NCBI GenBank assembly: GCA_026414765.1
Contig: JAOAIJ010000019.1
Span: 1 to 64,000 of the forward strand
DNA from: Clostridia bacterium
GTDB taxonomy: Bacteria > Bacillota > Clostridia > Acetivibrionales > DSM-27016
Direction of reading: 5' to 3'
Length of the DNA stretch: 64,000 nt
Positions 6,483 to 15,026 of the stretch are shown here, piece by piece; positions within the stretch are counted from its first letter, which is position 1; the number at the start of each line of letters is the position of its first letter. The notes under the pieces were generated by a model. It worked only from the letters and a program-made list of their open reading frames with translations. It was not told the origin of the DNA and did not search any database. The translations under genes were made by a program, and so were the position numbers.

Positions 6483-6602
6483 ATGAGTAAAGAGCAATTT
6501 ATTGGGAGAGTTTTAGGGTTTATAACATTTTTAATTATTATTATACCAATAATTAGATGGCAAATGAGGAAAACCTTTAAGGAGTTTGAGCCTAAAGAGT
6601 AA
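6483..6602 (+). CDS. Single-pass membrane micropeptide, 39 aa
   Basis: ATG 6483 follows GGAGTGAGTAAGGA. One strongly hydrophobic helix (about residues 8-24, with a run of isoleucines) is followed by a basic segment and the FEPKE ending. This is the layout of a small membrane-anchored peptide. It could act on the host membrane or simply be a hypothetical product. Confidence 0.45.
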   Translation: MSKEQFIGRVLGFITFLIIIIPIIRWQMRKTFKEFEPKE

Positions 6603-6619
6603 TACAGAGAGGTGAGAGG

Positions 6620-6721
6620 ATGAGTAGTAGAGGGAAGAAAAAGAAGCTGTTGAAACAAACTAAAAAGCCTTTAACGCTTGAAGATGTTATTTTAAAAACA
6701 AGCCGGCGATTATATATATAG
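6620..6721 (+). CDS. Basic micropeptide, 33 aa
   Basis: ATG 6620 follows GAGAGGTGAGAGG. The start (SSRGKKKKLLKQTKK) is extremely basic, suggesting nucleic acid binding; the rest is short and ordinary. The stop precedes another GAGGTGAT ribosome binding site. No family recognised and length makes it uncertain. Confidence 0.35.
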   Translation: MSSRGKKKKLLKQTKKPLTLEDVILKTSRRLYI

Positions 6722-6731
6722 AGGTGATAAT

Positions 6732-6884
6732 ATGGAACAAACAGGAAAAATAATTATATTTGACAGTGAAGAAACTGCAAAAATATGGTTTAAAACAATA
6801 AATGAGGTAAAAAAAGCTTCTAAAGTTGAAGCATTATACATGGATTTTAATGAATGGGTTAATAAGCAAGGCGATAGTGCATGA
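6732..6884 (+). CDS. Small acidic protein, 50 aa, coupled to terL
   Basis: ATG 6732 is preceded by GAGGTGAT. The 50-residue acidic product (IIIFDSEETAKIWFKTINE, then a helix) has no recognised family. Its stop overlaps the large terminase start in an ATGA arrangement at 6881-6884, so translation is coupled and the two are co-transcribed. Confidence 0.55.
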   Translation: MEQTGKIIIFDSEETAKIWFKTINEVKKASKVEALYMDFNEWVNKQGDSA

Positions 6885-8509
6885 ATACAGCAATAAGTAA
6901 AGAATCAGCATTTGTTGCGATAAGTAGAGCTAAGGCTGCGGAGGAAATAGAGAGAAGGAAGAAGTATATTGAGCAGCTATATGAGCAGACTAATGATAAA
7001 TTTATACCATTATACGATAATAAGTCCAGGTACTTAGTATTAGTCGGTGGTGGTGGTAGTGGTAAGTCAATATTTACAGGTAGAAAACTGTTACATAGAA
7101 CGGTGTCCGAAAAAGGGCATCGTTTTTTAGTTGTTAGAAAAGTTGCAAGGACGTTAAGGGAATCATGTTTCCAGCAGTTAAGAGGGCAAATAAGCGAGCA
7201 TTATAATTATAGCGACTTTGATATCAATAAAACAGACATGAAGATTGTACACCGGCCTACAGGAAATGAAATACTATTTGCTGGGTTGGATGATGTAGAA
7301 AAGCTTAAGTCGATATACAACATTACCGGGATATGGTGCGAAGAAGCTTCAGAGCTTGAAGAAGGTGATCTGAATCAGCTTGACATACGTTTAAGAGGTG
7401 AGACTAAATATTACAAACAAATAATACTAAGCTTTAACCCAATAGACATTAACCACTGGCTAAAGAAAAGGTTCTTTGATGCTGTACTGCCTGACACTAC
7501 TACGGTCCACAGCACATACAAAGACAATAAATTTCTTGACAATGAAGCAAAAAAGGTCCTAGAGACGTTTAAAGAGACAGACCCATATTACTATTCGGTT
7601 TACTGTCTCGGTGAATGGGGCGTACTTGGCAAAACAATATTTGATAAGCAAAAGGTAAGCGAAAGATTAAGCCAAATAAGAGATAAAAAACCTCTTAAAA
7701 CAGGATTTTTTGTTTGCGAAATGTTATACGATAAAATAGTTGATAAATCAATAAGGTGGGTTGATGATGAACAAGGCTATATCAAAATATATGAGGACGT
7801 CAAGACCAATTATCCATATGTAATAGGCGGAGATACTTCCGGGGAAGGTTCTGACTATTTTATTGGGCAAGTGATAGATAATACCAGCGGTAAACAGGTT
7901 GCGACATTAAGACATCAGTTTGACGAGGATTTATACGCTAAACAGATATATTGCCTTGGCAAGTATTACAATGAAGCGTTAATTGGTATTGAATCTAATT
8001 ACAGCACATACCCGATTAGAGAGCTTGAACGGCTTGGATATAGCAAGCAGTATGTTAGAGAACAAGAGGATAGTTACACACATAAAATTCAATCGTCATT
8101 TGGATTTAAGACAACATCATTAACAAGACCAATTATACTAGCAAACTTAGTTGAGATGGTACGTGAACACACTGAATTAATAAATGACGCTGTTACTCTT
8201 GAAGAAATGTTAACCTTTGTTCGTAACGAAAAAGGCCGTCCAGAAGCTCAAGAAGGGGCGCATGATGATTGCATAATGGGGTTAGCAATAGCGCATTACA
8301 TTAGACCACAACAAGGTCATAACATAATTAACGCGTTCAAGCCTAATCTACAAGGCATTAGTCCAGATGCATTACAAGACTACAACAGAGCAGATGATGC
8401 AGGCAAAAAACATTTGCTTGAACAATGGGGAAGGGCAGAACATCAGGTTATAGGTAAACAAAACGGATTGACTATAGTCAAGAAAAATGGGAAGAGGGTG
8501 TATGTATAA
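6881..8509 (+). CDS. terL: Terminase large subunit
   Basis: 542 residues, the packaging motor and nuclease. ATPase: Walker A GGGGSGKS at 56-63, Walker B with catalytic Glu in IWCEEA at about 151-156. RNase H-like nuclease: Asp318 in GGDTSGEGSD, Glu371 in IGIESN and Asp462/463 in HDDCIMG. Length and motifs fit the PBSX/phage_term_2-like family. It starts inside the stop of the preceding small gene and its own stop overlaps the next start (TAATG). It cuts concatemers and pumps DNA through the portal. Confidence 0.95.
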   Translation: MNTAISKESAFVAISRAKAAEEIERRKKYIEQLYEQTNDKFIPLYDNKSRYLVLVGGGGSGKSIFTGRKLLHRTVSEKGHRFLVVRKVARTLRESCFQQLRGQISEHYNYSDFDINKTDMKIVHRPTGNEILFAGLDDVEKLKSIYNITGIWCEEASELEEGDLNQLDIRLRGETKYYKQIILSFNPIDINHWLKKRFFDAVLPDTTTVHSTYKDNKFLDNEAKKVLETFKETDPYYYSVYCLGEWGVLGKTIFDKQKVSERLSQIRDKKPLKTGFFVCEMLYDKIVDKSIRWVDDEQGYIKIYEDVKTNYPYVIGGDTSGEGSDYFIGQVIDNTSGKQVATLRHQFDEDLYAKQIYCLGKYYNEALIGIESNYSTYPIRELERLGYSKQYVREQEDSYTHKIQSSFGFKTTSLTRPIILANLVEMVREHTELINDAVTLEEMLTFVRNEKGRPEAQEGAHDDCIMGLAIAHYIRPQQGHNIINAFKPNLQGISPDALQDYNRADDAGKKHLLEQWGRAEHQVIGKQNGLTIVKKNGKRVYV

Positions 8510-8823
8510 TGCTTGAAAAATGTCCTATATGTGAAGCAACACTAATCAATGGTACAGATAGTAAGCTTAAAATAACATATCCTCCTGAAAAGCTTCAGGA
8601 GTTTGCAGCAGGATTGTTGTCTATAGAACAATTAAACGAGTTTGCTTTATTTCACTATGAAAGGCATAGATTATGTCCTAATCATGGTAATAGAGACACG
8701 ATTATTGAGGATGGGGTAGAGAGGTTTATTGCTCCACCATGCCAGAATTATTACGGCATACGTGGCGGTACTATAGAGGTTCCTGACGTTGTAGTTGAAA
8801 TAATAAAAATTGAAGATAATTGA
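8509..8823 (+). CDS. Zinc-ribbon-like hypothetical protein
   Basis: 104 residues. KCPICEATL at the N-terminus and RLCPNHGN near residue 55 supply CxxC and C-x2-H ligands of a probable zinc site; CQNYYG is further on. The start overlaps the terL stop, so it is co-translated with the large terminase. No family is recognised; it may assist packaging or be a neutral insertion. Confidence 0.6.
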   Translation: MLEKCPICEATLINGTDSKLKITYPPEKLQEFAAGLLSIEQLNEFALFHYERHRLCPNHGNRDTIIEDGVERFIAPPCQNYYGIRGGTIEVPDVVVEIIKIEDN

Positions 8824-8832
8824 GGTATTTTT

Positions 8833-9219
8833 ATGAATGCCACAGAAGCGTTTAAAGTATTAGGGATAGAAAAGAAGTTTCCTATTTCTGAAGAAACTGT
8901 AAAGAAACATTACAGAGAAAAAGCAAAAGAAAACCATCCAGACATTACCGGAAACGATGAACAAATGAAAGTTATTAATGCGGCTTATGAATGGTTAAAT
9001 TTAAACTTAGATAAAGTTAATAATGCAAACACTCAAAACAAAGAGAAACAAAAATTTAAGTCAACAGATGATATGGTAAAAACATTTGCAAGCCTATATT
9101 TGATAGAGCAAGACATTAATAAACGAAAAAGAATGATTGATGATCTATTGAAAATGCTTGAGAATTATAAACTTGAAGAAAAGCTATCAATGTTTAGAGA
9201 CATACTTAATAAAAAGTAA
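8833..9219 (+). CDS. J-domain (DnaJ-like) phage protein
   Basis: 128 residues. The N-terminal 60 residues are a J domain: AFKVLGIEKKFPISEETVKKHYREKAKENHPDITG contains helix II and the invariant HPD motif (His-Pro-Asp at about 36-38), then a helix around AAYEWLN. The C-terminal half is helical and lacks Cys-rich or Gly/Phe regions of true DnaJ. J domains stimulate Hsp70 (DnaK). Placed between terminase and portal, it may recruit host DnaK to portal or capsid assembly; that is inference. Confidence 0.8.
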   Translation: MNATEAFKVLGIEKKFPISEETVKKHYREKAKENHPDITGNDEQMKVINAAYEWLNLNLDKVNNANTQNKEKQKFKSTDDMVKTFASLYLIEQDINKRKRMIDDLLKMLENYKLEEKLSMFRDILNKK

Positions 9220-9254
9220 GTTTCTTTTTTATTGCCTAAAACGGAGGTGAAACC

Positions 9255-11273
9255 GTGGGATTACTGGATAAACTTAAAAAAATAGGTGGTGATATGTTGG
9301 AAAAGGTAAAGGACAAAAAAGAAGAATATGAAAAGTCGGCCAAAGTTGCATCGATGCAAAATGAATTTATAGAAGCCAAGTCTAAGTATGATACTGAAAT
9401 AATGGATGAGCGCGAGTGGCTTTACCTTGGTAATAAAGAAGTAGACAGGAATATAAACAGCTCCAACAAGCCTACTAAAAAAGCCAATAACGTTATTAAT
9501 ATTATATATGAATTTATAGAGTCTCAAGTTGATACAACGATACCGCTACCTTCAGTAAAAGCAAAAAGACAAGGGTTTAGTGAACAAGCACAAATTATAG
9601 AAGATTCTATAAAGTCAGATTTAATGGAATCAGACATATATCGTATAAATGACGAAAATGAGCGTATAACGCCAATACAAGGGATATCTGTTATAACAGT
9701 AGATTGGAATCCGGACTTTATACATCACCTTTATAGGGGCGAAATTGAGCTAAATAACAAACATCCTAAGTGTTTAATTCCGGAGCCTGGTGTTTATGCT
9801 TTACAGAAAATGAGTAAGTTTTGGATAATGTCCTCTGAGACTAAAGAGTTTGTAAAAAACCGTTATGGAGTAGACGTATCGGATGAAGATGAAGAATATC
9901 CGGAAATAAATTCTTTAAACACTGATGGAAACGTTTCAAAACAAAGCGCAATGTTAAACTCTGATACTGCAAGGCTAAAAGGGTCCGGGTCTCCAAATGA
10001 CAAAGTAACTGTGATAACTAAATGGTATAAAGATAGCAAAGGTAAGATATGTAAATATACTTGGTGCGGCAATAAAGAATTAGAAGACATGCCAAACTTT
10101 TTTGCAAGGCGACTAAAACGGTGTGCTGAATGCAACTCTGTTGTTTACAGTGGGAAATGCGAGTGTGGCAGCAAAAAAATAAAAACATCTATTGAAGAAT
10201 ATGAGGAACTTAACCAAGATATTGCACTGTCAGACGGTACAGTTATACCGGCAATGTCACCTAAATATGATGAGTACGGGCAGCCAGAAATGGAAATGGT
10301 TACAGATGAAATGGGTATGCCTGTATTAGATATGATTGGACAACCTCAATTAAGACCTGTAATGGAGCCAACTAAAATAAAGTATTTTTGTCCAACTCGT
10401 TATCCTGTAGTTGTAAGAAAAAATGTTCCGGCTCAGTTTAGTTTTACCGGCCAGAGTGATGTTGATATTATACGCGATCAGCAGGACGCTATTAAAAAAG
10501 TTGTAACTAAAATAGAACGTAAAATAATAGACGGTGGGGCTTTGGTTAAACTTCCTGAAGATCCTAATATTAAAATTTCTGATGAAATATACAAAGTAGT
10601 TCGTGGAACTCCTGACAAATTAGGTCAAATTGGAGTAGAAAATATAGAAGCAAATATTGGTCAAGACATAACATTTATGCAACAACAGTATAAAGCGGCT
10701 CAATTTACATTAGGCATAACAGACAGCTACCAAGGTAAGCCTGACGCAACAGCTACAAGCGGGAAAGCTAAACAATTACAGATAGCGCAGGCAAGCGGCA
10801 GAATGCAATCTAAAGCTTTTAACAAGAGAGTAGCCTACAAGGAACTGTTTGAAATTATGTTTGAGTTCAAACTGGCATTTTACGATGAAATAAGGCCATT
10901 CTTAGCTAAAGATGAATACGGCAAGGACATATACAAGGAGTTCAACAAATATGATTTCCTAGAGCAAGATTCTTCAGGGGAATGGTTTTACAACACAGAC
11001 TATATATTTGATGCTGATGTAAACGGTGCCATGATGAATGACAAGCTTTGGATTCGAGAGCAAGCTATGGAGCTATTTGCAAGTAAAGCAATAGATGATA
11101 TGCAATTATTTACTATACTTGAATCAATTAATTTCCCTATGGCAAAGGAGATTAAACGCCAGAAGGAAGAACAACGCCAGCAAATGCAACAGCAGCAAGC
11201 ATTAATGCAACAGCAAGCTACACAAATGATGGGGGTATTACCTGGGGGAGGTGGTAATATTGCCCCGACATAA
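9255..11273 (+). CDS. Portal protein
   Basis: 672 residues from GTG 9255 (ACGGAGGTGA upstream). Size, position after terL and before scaffold, and the pattern of a long stem region (VDIIRDQQDAIKKVVTKIERK, then DKLGQIGVENIEANIGQDITFMQQQYKAA and TSGKAKQLQ) identify a portal of the podovirus-like type. A small zinc-ribbon-like insertion (CAEC at 290-293 and CECG at about 302-305) is embedded near the middle. The C-terminus is Gln-rich (about residues 635-660), likely the barrel. Twelve copies would form the DNA channel. Confidence 0.85.
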   Translation: MGLLDKLKKIGGDMLEKVKDKKEEYEKSAKVASMQNEFIEAKSKYDTEIMDEREWLYLGNKEVDRNINSSNKPTKKANNVINIIYEFIESQVDTTIPLPSVKAKRQGFSEQAQIIEDSIKSDLMESDIYRINDENERITPIQGISVITVDWNPDFIHHLYRGEIELNNKHPKCLIPEPGVYALQKMSKFWIMSSETKEFVKNRYGVDVSDEDEEYPEINSLNTDGNVSKQSAMLNSDTARLKGSGSPNDKVTVITKWYKDSKGKICKYTWCGNKELEDMPNFFARRLKRCAECNSVVYSGKCECGSKKIKTSIEEYEELNQDIALSDGTVIPAMSPKYDEYGQPEMEMVTDEMGMPVLDMIGQPQLRPVMEPTKIKYFCPTRYPVVVRKNVPAQFSFTGQSDVDIIRDQQDAIKKVVTKIERKIIDGGALVKLPEDPNIKISDEIYKVVRGTPDKLGQIGVENIEANIGQDITFMQQQYKAAQFTLGITDSYQGKPDATATSGKAKQLQIAQASGRMQSKAFNKRVAYKELFEIMFEFKLAFYDEIRPFLAKDEYGKDIYKEFNKYDFLEQDSSGEWFYNTDYIFDADVNGAMMNDKLWIREQAMELFASKAIDDMQLFTILESINFPMAKEIKRQKEEQRQQMQQQQALMQQQATQMMGVLPGGGGNIAPT

Positions 11274-11309
11274 CGGAAATAAAGTAAAAAAGAAAGGAGG
11301 GAAAAGACC

Positions 11310-11630
11310 GTGTTAGTTGAAAGCGAATTAATTAAACAAAAATTTGCCTATCTGAATCCTTTGCCTAAAATTAATACTTGGGCTATAGAAGATGAAGACG
11401 GCACAGTTTGCAAAACTCACACTTTCATTAATGGAAGTGACGTACCAGAAAATTATTACGAAGCAGAATATCCCAAATTCAAAACAATTGAAGAAGCTGT
11501 TGAAGCAACTGATAATGCAATAAAAAATGTCATTACCAACTATAAGAAGGTTTGGTTAAGAATATTTCCAATGTTAAAACAGCTTGATGATGGAACTTAT
11601 CTTATTAGGACTAGATTAGCTTACAAATGA
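11310..11630 (+). CDS. Hypothetical phage protein, 106 aa
   Basis: Starts at GTG 11310 with AAAGGAGGG upstream. The product has a beta-rich N-terminal half (INTWAIEDEDGTVCKTHTFINGSDV) and a helical middle (EEAVEATDNAIKNVITNYKKVW). No family recognised. Its place between portal and scaffold suggests a role in head assembly. Confidence 0.55.
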   Translation: MLVESELIKQKFAYLNPLPKINTWAIEDEDGTVCKTHTFINGSDVPENYYEAEYPKFKTIEEAVEATDNAIKNVITNYKKVWLRIFPMLKQLDDGTYLIRTRLAYK

Positions 11631-11646
11631 ATGGAGGTGAAAGACT

Positions 11647-11760
11647 ATGGCAAAAGGTTTCCCCAAAAACCCTAACGCAAAATGTGTAGGTGACAAAGTA
11701 TCAACCGACAACCCGCCTGTAAAAGTAAAAACAGGTAAGGACTTAAGATCAGGAAAATAA
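11647..11760 (+). CDS. Small basic protein, 37 aa
   Basis: ATG 11647 has GGAGGTGAAAGACT upstream. The 37-residue product is Lys-rich (MAKGFPKNPNAKCVGDKVST). It is directly followed by a terminator at 11777-11797. Unknown function; it fits the pattern of tiny genes before the scaffold in related phages. Confidence 0.45.
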   Translation: MAKGFPKNPNAKCVGDKVSTDNPPVKVKTGKDLRSGK

Positions 11761-11776
11761 CATAGAGCGAAGTTAT

Positions 11777-11797
11777 CCACTGTATAGTGGTTTTTTT
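11777..11797 (+). terminator. Rho-independent terminator
   Basis: CCACT at 11777-11781 pairs with AGTGG at 11786-11790, followed by seven T. The 19 bases at 11789-11807 recur exactly at 23165-23183 beside another terminator. Confidence 0.7.
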
Positions 11798-11850
11798 ATG
11801 CTCAAAATTCGCTTAAGCAAGCGCAAAAAGCTTAATTTACGGAGGTTATT

Positions 11851-12624
11851 ATGTTTAACATATTTAAGCAGCCCTACCTAGAAAACGATGATGGAGTAAA
11901 CATGGGAGGGTCAGTAGGCGCGACAGATGCACAGGTCGCCGATGTGCAAAACAATGATTCTGGCGTTGAAGCACAGACGGACACAGGCGCAAGTGATACC
12001 AATATAGGTAGTGATAGAGTCGCTGACCATAAACCAGTACAAAGTGATGAAGATAACGCCAAGTATGCAGCAGCAAGACGAGAAGCAGAAACACAAGCAA
12101 GGCAACTAAAAGAACGTCAAGATAATTTTGCTAGGCAATACGGCTATGAATCTTTTGAGGAAATGGAATACGCTCAACAAATCAAGACGTACACCGACCA
12201 GGGTGTAGACCCTGTTGTTGCTGAAATGAAAATAGAACAAGATAGAATAAAAAATCAGTTAGCTATGCAAGGCCACCAAGCTAGAATAGTAAACGAAAAA
12301 TCTATGTTGTCTAATCAAAAGTTTTTTAAAGATTTAGAGCCGTTAATTGATGCAACATTGACAGCAAATCCTACTTTGCCAGTAAAAGCAGTTTTTGACT
12401 TTATAAAAGGTCAAAAGATGGATGAATTACTAGCAAAGGAATCTAAAGCTGCGGCACAAAGACAGTTAAACAACATTAACAATAAATCACACATTCGGCC
12501 TGACGGTGGAGGTGTTGACATTGATAATGTAGTTGTTGATGAAAACGAGTTTAAACTAGCTAAAATTCTTAACAAAAACTTGACCCGTGATGAGTGGATT
12601 AAATTTAAAAAAACACAAAAATAA
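11851..12624 (+). CDS. Capsid scaffolding protein
   Basis: 257 residues, acidic and low-complexity at the N-terminus (about 20-70, rich in Asp, Ala, Gln), followed by a charged coiled coil (KYAAARREAETQARQLKERQDNFARQ) and a short C-terminus ending DEWIKFKKTQK that would dock on the capsid protein. Composition, size and position just upstream of the capsid genes match phage scaffolds. ACGGAGG is its ribosome binding site. Confidence 0.8.
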   Translation: MFNIFKQPYLENDDGVNMGGSVGATDAQVADVQNNDSGVEAQTDTGASDTNIGSDRVADHKPVQSDEDNAKYAAARREAETQARQLKERQDNFARQYGYESFEEMEYAQQIKTYTDQGVDPVVAEMKIEQDRIKNQLAMQGHQARIVNEKSMLSNQKFFKDLEPLIDATLTANPTLPVKAVFDFIKGQKMDELLAKESKAAAQRQLNNINNKSHIRPDGGGVDIDNVVVDENEFKLAKILNKNLTRDEWIKFKKTQK

Positions 12625-12639
12625 AAGGAGTGAATCATA

Positions 12640-13032
12640 ATGGCATTTGAAGTTATAAAATGCGGTGGAAGGTCAATTCCAATCGTAACAGAGTATTTAA
12701 TGGCAGATAATGAAGCTTGCACAAAGGGCGAAGGTCTTGCATTGACAAGCGGTAGATTAACAAAGGTTGCTGCAACTGCTGCGCCTGAGTTTATAGCACA
12801 GAAATCAGTAGCGGCTTCGGCTTCTCCTACTGTATTAGTACCGGTAATAAAAGTTGATGAAAATGTTCAGTTAGAAGTAATGTCAACAGGTCAGATAACT
12901 ACTCCTGGTGCAAAATATACTATTCACACTGACGGATTACAGATCACTACTACAACTACAAGCGGTGTGTTTGAAGTTGTAAGAACTGACGGAGCAACAA
13001 CATCTAAGGTAAGAGGATATTTTAATGTTTAA
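12640..13032 (+). CDS. Putative capsid decoration/stabilisation protein
   Basis: 130 residues, beta-rich with many Thr, Val and Ala (EGLALTSGRLTKVAATAAPEF, VQLEVMSTGQITTPG). Location between scaffold and major capsid protein, small size and beta content fit a head decoration protein. AAAAGGAGTGAATCATA is upstream; a terminator follows. Direct homology is not certain. Confidence 0.55.
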   Translation: MAFEVIKCGGRSIPIVTEYLMADNEACTKGEGLALTSGRLTKVAATAAPEFIAQKSVAASASPTVLVPVIKVDENVQLEVMSTGQITTPGAKYTIHTDGLQITTTTTSGVFEVVRTDGATTSKVRGYFNV

Positions 13033-13044
13033 TAGTTAAACAAG

Positions 13045-13067
13045 CGCTCAAATATGAGCGTTTTTTT
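13045..13067 (+). terminator. Rho-independent terminator before the capsid gene
   Basis: CGCTCA pairs with TGAGCG around AATA, followed by seven T. Partial read-through here would adjust decoration versus capsid levels, or a promoter upstream of the capsid gene is required; none is obvious. Confidence 0.7.
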
Positions 13068-13162
13068 ATTTGAAGGTTTTGCGGCATAGCCAGCCGCCCC
13101 CTTCTTCCAAATACAAACAGGGAAGGAGGATTGATAACAAAATTTAAGGAGAGTGAATTATA

Positions 13163-14182
13163 ATGGCAGTATTTTCAAAAGGCGCAGGATTAGCGGATTC
13201 TATATATGGTAAAGTCCAGGACCCTATCAAAAAATTTATTACGGATGCTGAAACGTTTGAAAAAAAGAACTCACAAATTGATAACATATTCAACGTTATT
13301 CCAATTGAAACTTATGGAGTAAGAATGGGAACAATGACCACATTTGGCGATTTTGAGCCTGTAGGAGAAGGTGGAGAATACCCCGAAACTTCAATGGTCG
13401 AAGGTAACTACAAATTTATTGAGCCTGACACTTGGAAGTCAATGAGAAAAGTTACTGAAGAAATGCTCATGGATTCTGACTCTATAGGAATGGTTAAAGT
13501 TAAGCAGCTATTTGCTGACTTTGTTCCTGCTTACTACAGAACAAGGGAAAAGTTTGGAGCTGGTATACTTAATGCCGGTAACGCAACATCAATGACATTC
13601 GGTGGAAAGACATACGACATAAAAGGTGCTGATAGCTTAGCGTTATTTTCTACTGCTCACACAAGGGCAAGCGGAGCAAGAGGAAGCGGAACACAGTCAA
13701 ATTATTTTGATGCTCCATTTTCATATGACAACCTTTGCAAAGTTGAAGAACTCATGCAGAAATTTACAAATGATGATGGAGATTATGCAGGAATTCAGCC
13801 GGATACTATAATAATTCCAAACAATGCAAGGATAAAAAAGCTTGTAGCTGATGCTCTTTGGGCTAAAGAAGATGGCAAGGCTGATTCTGCTGACAACGGT
13901 TACAACTACCAGGCTGGAAGATGGCATGTAATTACATGGAATTATCTTAACAACTATTCAGGGATAACGTCTGGTACAGATTGTTGGTTTGTAATGGACA
14001 GCAAGAGAAACGCAATTGACGGATTGACTTGGGTAGACAGAATGCCTTTGACTATTAAGTCATTTATAGATGAGTATACAGACGTAAATATATGGGCTGG
14101 TCGTGGAAGATATGCAGCTGCTCCGGTTAACTGGTTGCCAATAGCTGCTTGCGCGCCTGGTCTTGGAAGTTCAATAGCTTAA
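13163..14182 (+). CDS. Major capsid protein (HK97-like)
   Basis: 339 residues following the scaffold. The pattern is that of an HK97-fold capsid: an N-terminal arm (residues 1-50), E-loop area around TYGVRMGTMTTFGDFEPVGEGGEYPE, P-domain helix (ADFVPAYYRTREKFGAGILNAGN), and a C-terminal A-domain ending with MPLTIKSFIDEYTDVNIWAGRGRYAAAPVNWL. AAGGAGAGTGAATTATA precedes the start, and a second GGAAGGAGG lies 34 bases before it. Many copies would build the icosahedral shell. Confidence 0.85.
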   Translation: MAVFSKGAGLADSIYGKVQDPIKKFITDAETFEKKNSQIDNIFNVIPIETYGVRMGTMTTFGDFEPVGEGGEYPETSMVEGNYKFIEPDTWKSMRKVTEEMLMDSDSIGMVKVKQLFADFVPAYYRTREKFGAGILNAGNATSMTFGGKTYDIKGADSLALFSTAHTRASGARGSGTQSNYFDAPFSYDNLCKVEELMQKFTNDDGDYAGIQPDTIIIPNNARIKKLVADALWAKEDGKADSADNGYNYQAGRWHVITWNYLNNYSGITSGTDCWFVMDSKRNAIDGLTWVDRMPLTIKSFIDEYTDVNIWAGRGRYAAAPVNWLPIAACAPGLGSSIA

Positions 14183-14185
14183 TAA

Positions 14186-14207
14186 CTGAGGGGTGTTATG
14201 CCCCTCT
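14186..14207 (+). terminator. GC-rich hairpin after the capsid gene
   Basis: GAGGGG pairs with CCCCTC around a 7-base loop. Only weakly T-rich bases follow (TACTCTT), so it may stabilise the capsid mRNA 3' end more than terminate. Confidence 0.5.
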
Positions 14208-14230
14208 ACTCTTGAAAGGAGTTGTTAAAC

Positions 14231-14749
14231 ATGGGTTACACACATAATGATGGATATTCTGCAACCGGTACAGGATTTGCAGTGGGTAAAAAAGGTTCTG
14301 AAGTACAAGTAATTGACAGTACAGGTAATATCACTGTACCAGCAAGTAAAGAACTAAACTTGACAACAGGTCAGTTTGTGACAGGAGAAAAGTTCACTAT
14401 AAACTATCCCAACTTTGCAGCAGCAGATACTGCAAAACCTTTTTTTATTGCTCCGGCAGCGTGCCAAATAGTTGACGCTGATTTATGGTATGCAACAGCA
14501 GCAGGACAAGCAGGGACATTAAATGTTGAAAAATTGACATCAGGCCAAGCTATTGGCTCGGGTGTTTCTGTCCTTGCATCAGGTTTTAATATGGCAGCCT
14601 CTGCAACAGTACCGCAATCAGGAAATATTACATCTACAGCGGCAGATGCTTTAATGGCAGCAGGAAACGTGCTTGCATTAAAGGTTACTTCTGGTGCGGC
14701 TACTTCGTTAGCAAATGCTTCTTTAACATTAACTGGACAGTGGACGTAA
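14231..14749 (+). CDS. Beta-rich virion-associated protein
   Basis: 172 residues from ATG 14231, with GAAAGGAG nine bases upstream. The sequence is rich in Gly, Ala, Thr and Ser with repeated short strands (GNITVPASKELNLTTGQF, QIVDADLWYATAAGQAG), the look of a capsid-surface or fibre protein. It follows the capsid gene, so it may be an outer decoration protein. No firm family. Confidence 0.5.
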   Translation: MGYTHNDGYSATGTGFAVGKKGSEVQVIDSTGNITVPASKELNLTTGQFVTGEKFTINYPNFAAADTAKPFFIAPAACQIVDADLWYATAAGQAGTLNVEKLTSGQAIGSGVSVLASGFNMAASATVPQSGNITSTAADALMAAGNVLALKVTSGAATSLANASLTLTGQWT

Positions 14750-14752
14750 AAT

Positions 14753-14773
14753 GGGGCTTAAATGCCCCTTTTA
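14753..14773 (+). terminator. Short terminator-like hairpin
   Basis: GGGGC pairs with GCCCC around TTAAAT, followed by TTTTA. Confidence 0.5.
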
Positions 14774-14789
14774 TATTATGGAGGTAAAC

Positions 14790-15026
14790 ATGCTTCTTTA
14801 TATGTTAGAAAAAAGATTAAATGAAGTTATACAAGCTTTGTGCGGGTTATATACTCAAAAAGAAACAATTGACAGAGCGATTATGGAGCATAAAGCTATA
14901 GTTGGAGAATTGCAATTACAAATAAAAGCTTACAATGAAAAATGCAAAGCTGTTTCTTTTGACAAAAATGAAGTATTTGATGCTGTTAAAAGCATTGATA
15001 CTGATTTACCAGAGGTGAAAAAATGA
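14790..15026 (+). CDS. Small coiled-coil protein, 78 aa
   Basis: Start at ATG 14790 with ATGGAGGTAAAC upstream; an in-frame ATG at 14751 lies inside the terminator hairpin. The product is helical (LLYMLEKRLNEVIQALCGLYTQKETIDRAIMEHK) and could form a coiled coil. It overlaps the next start by four bases (ATGA). Unknown function in virion assembly. Confidence 0.55.
   Translation: MLLYMLEKRLNEVIQALCGLYTQKETIDRAIMEHKAIVGELQLQIKAYNEKCKAVSFDKNEVFDAVKSIDTDLPEVKK

Noticed and set aside
5728-6602. CRISPR-like array
   Set aside because: The repeats are only two or three, unevenly spaced, and lie at gene ends and leaders instead of alternating with spacers.
13131-13163. Ten-codon leader peptide before the capsid gene (TTG start, stop overlapping ATG)
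   Set aside because: The GGAAGGAGG site is only about one base from the TTG, too close for initiation; probably a duplicated ribosome site.
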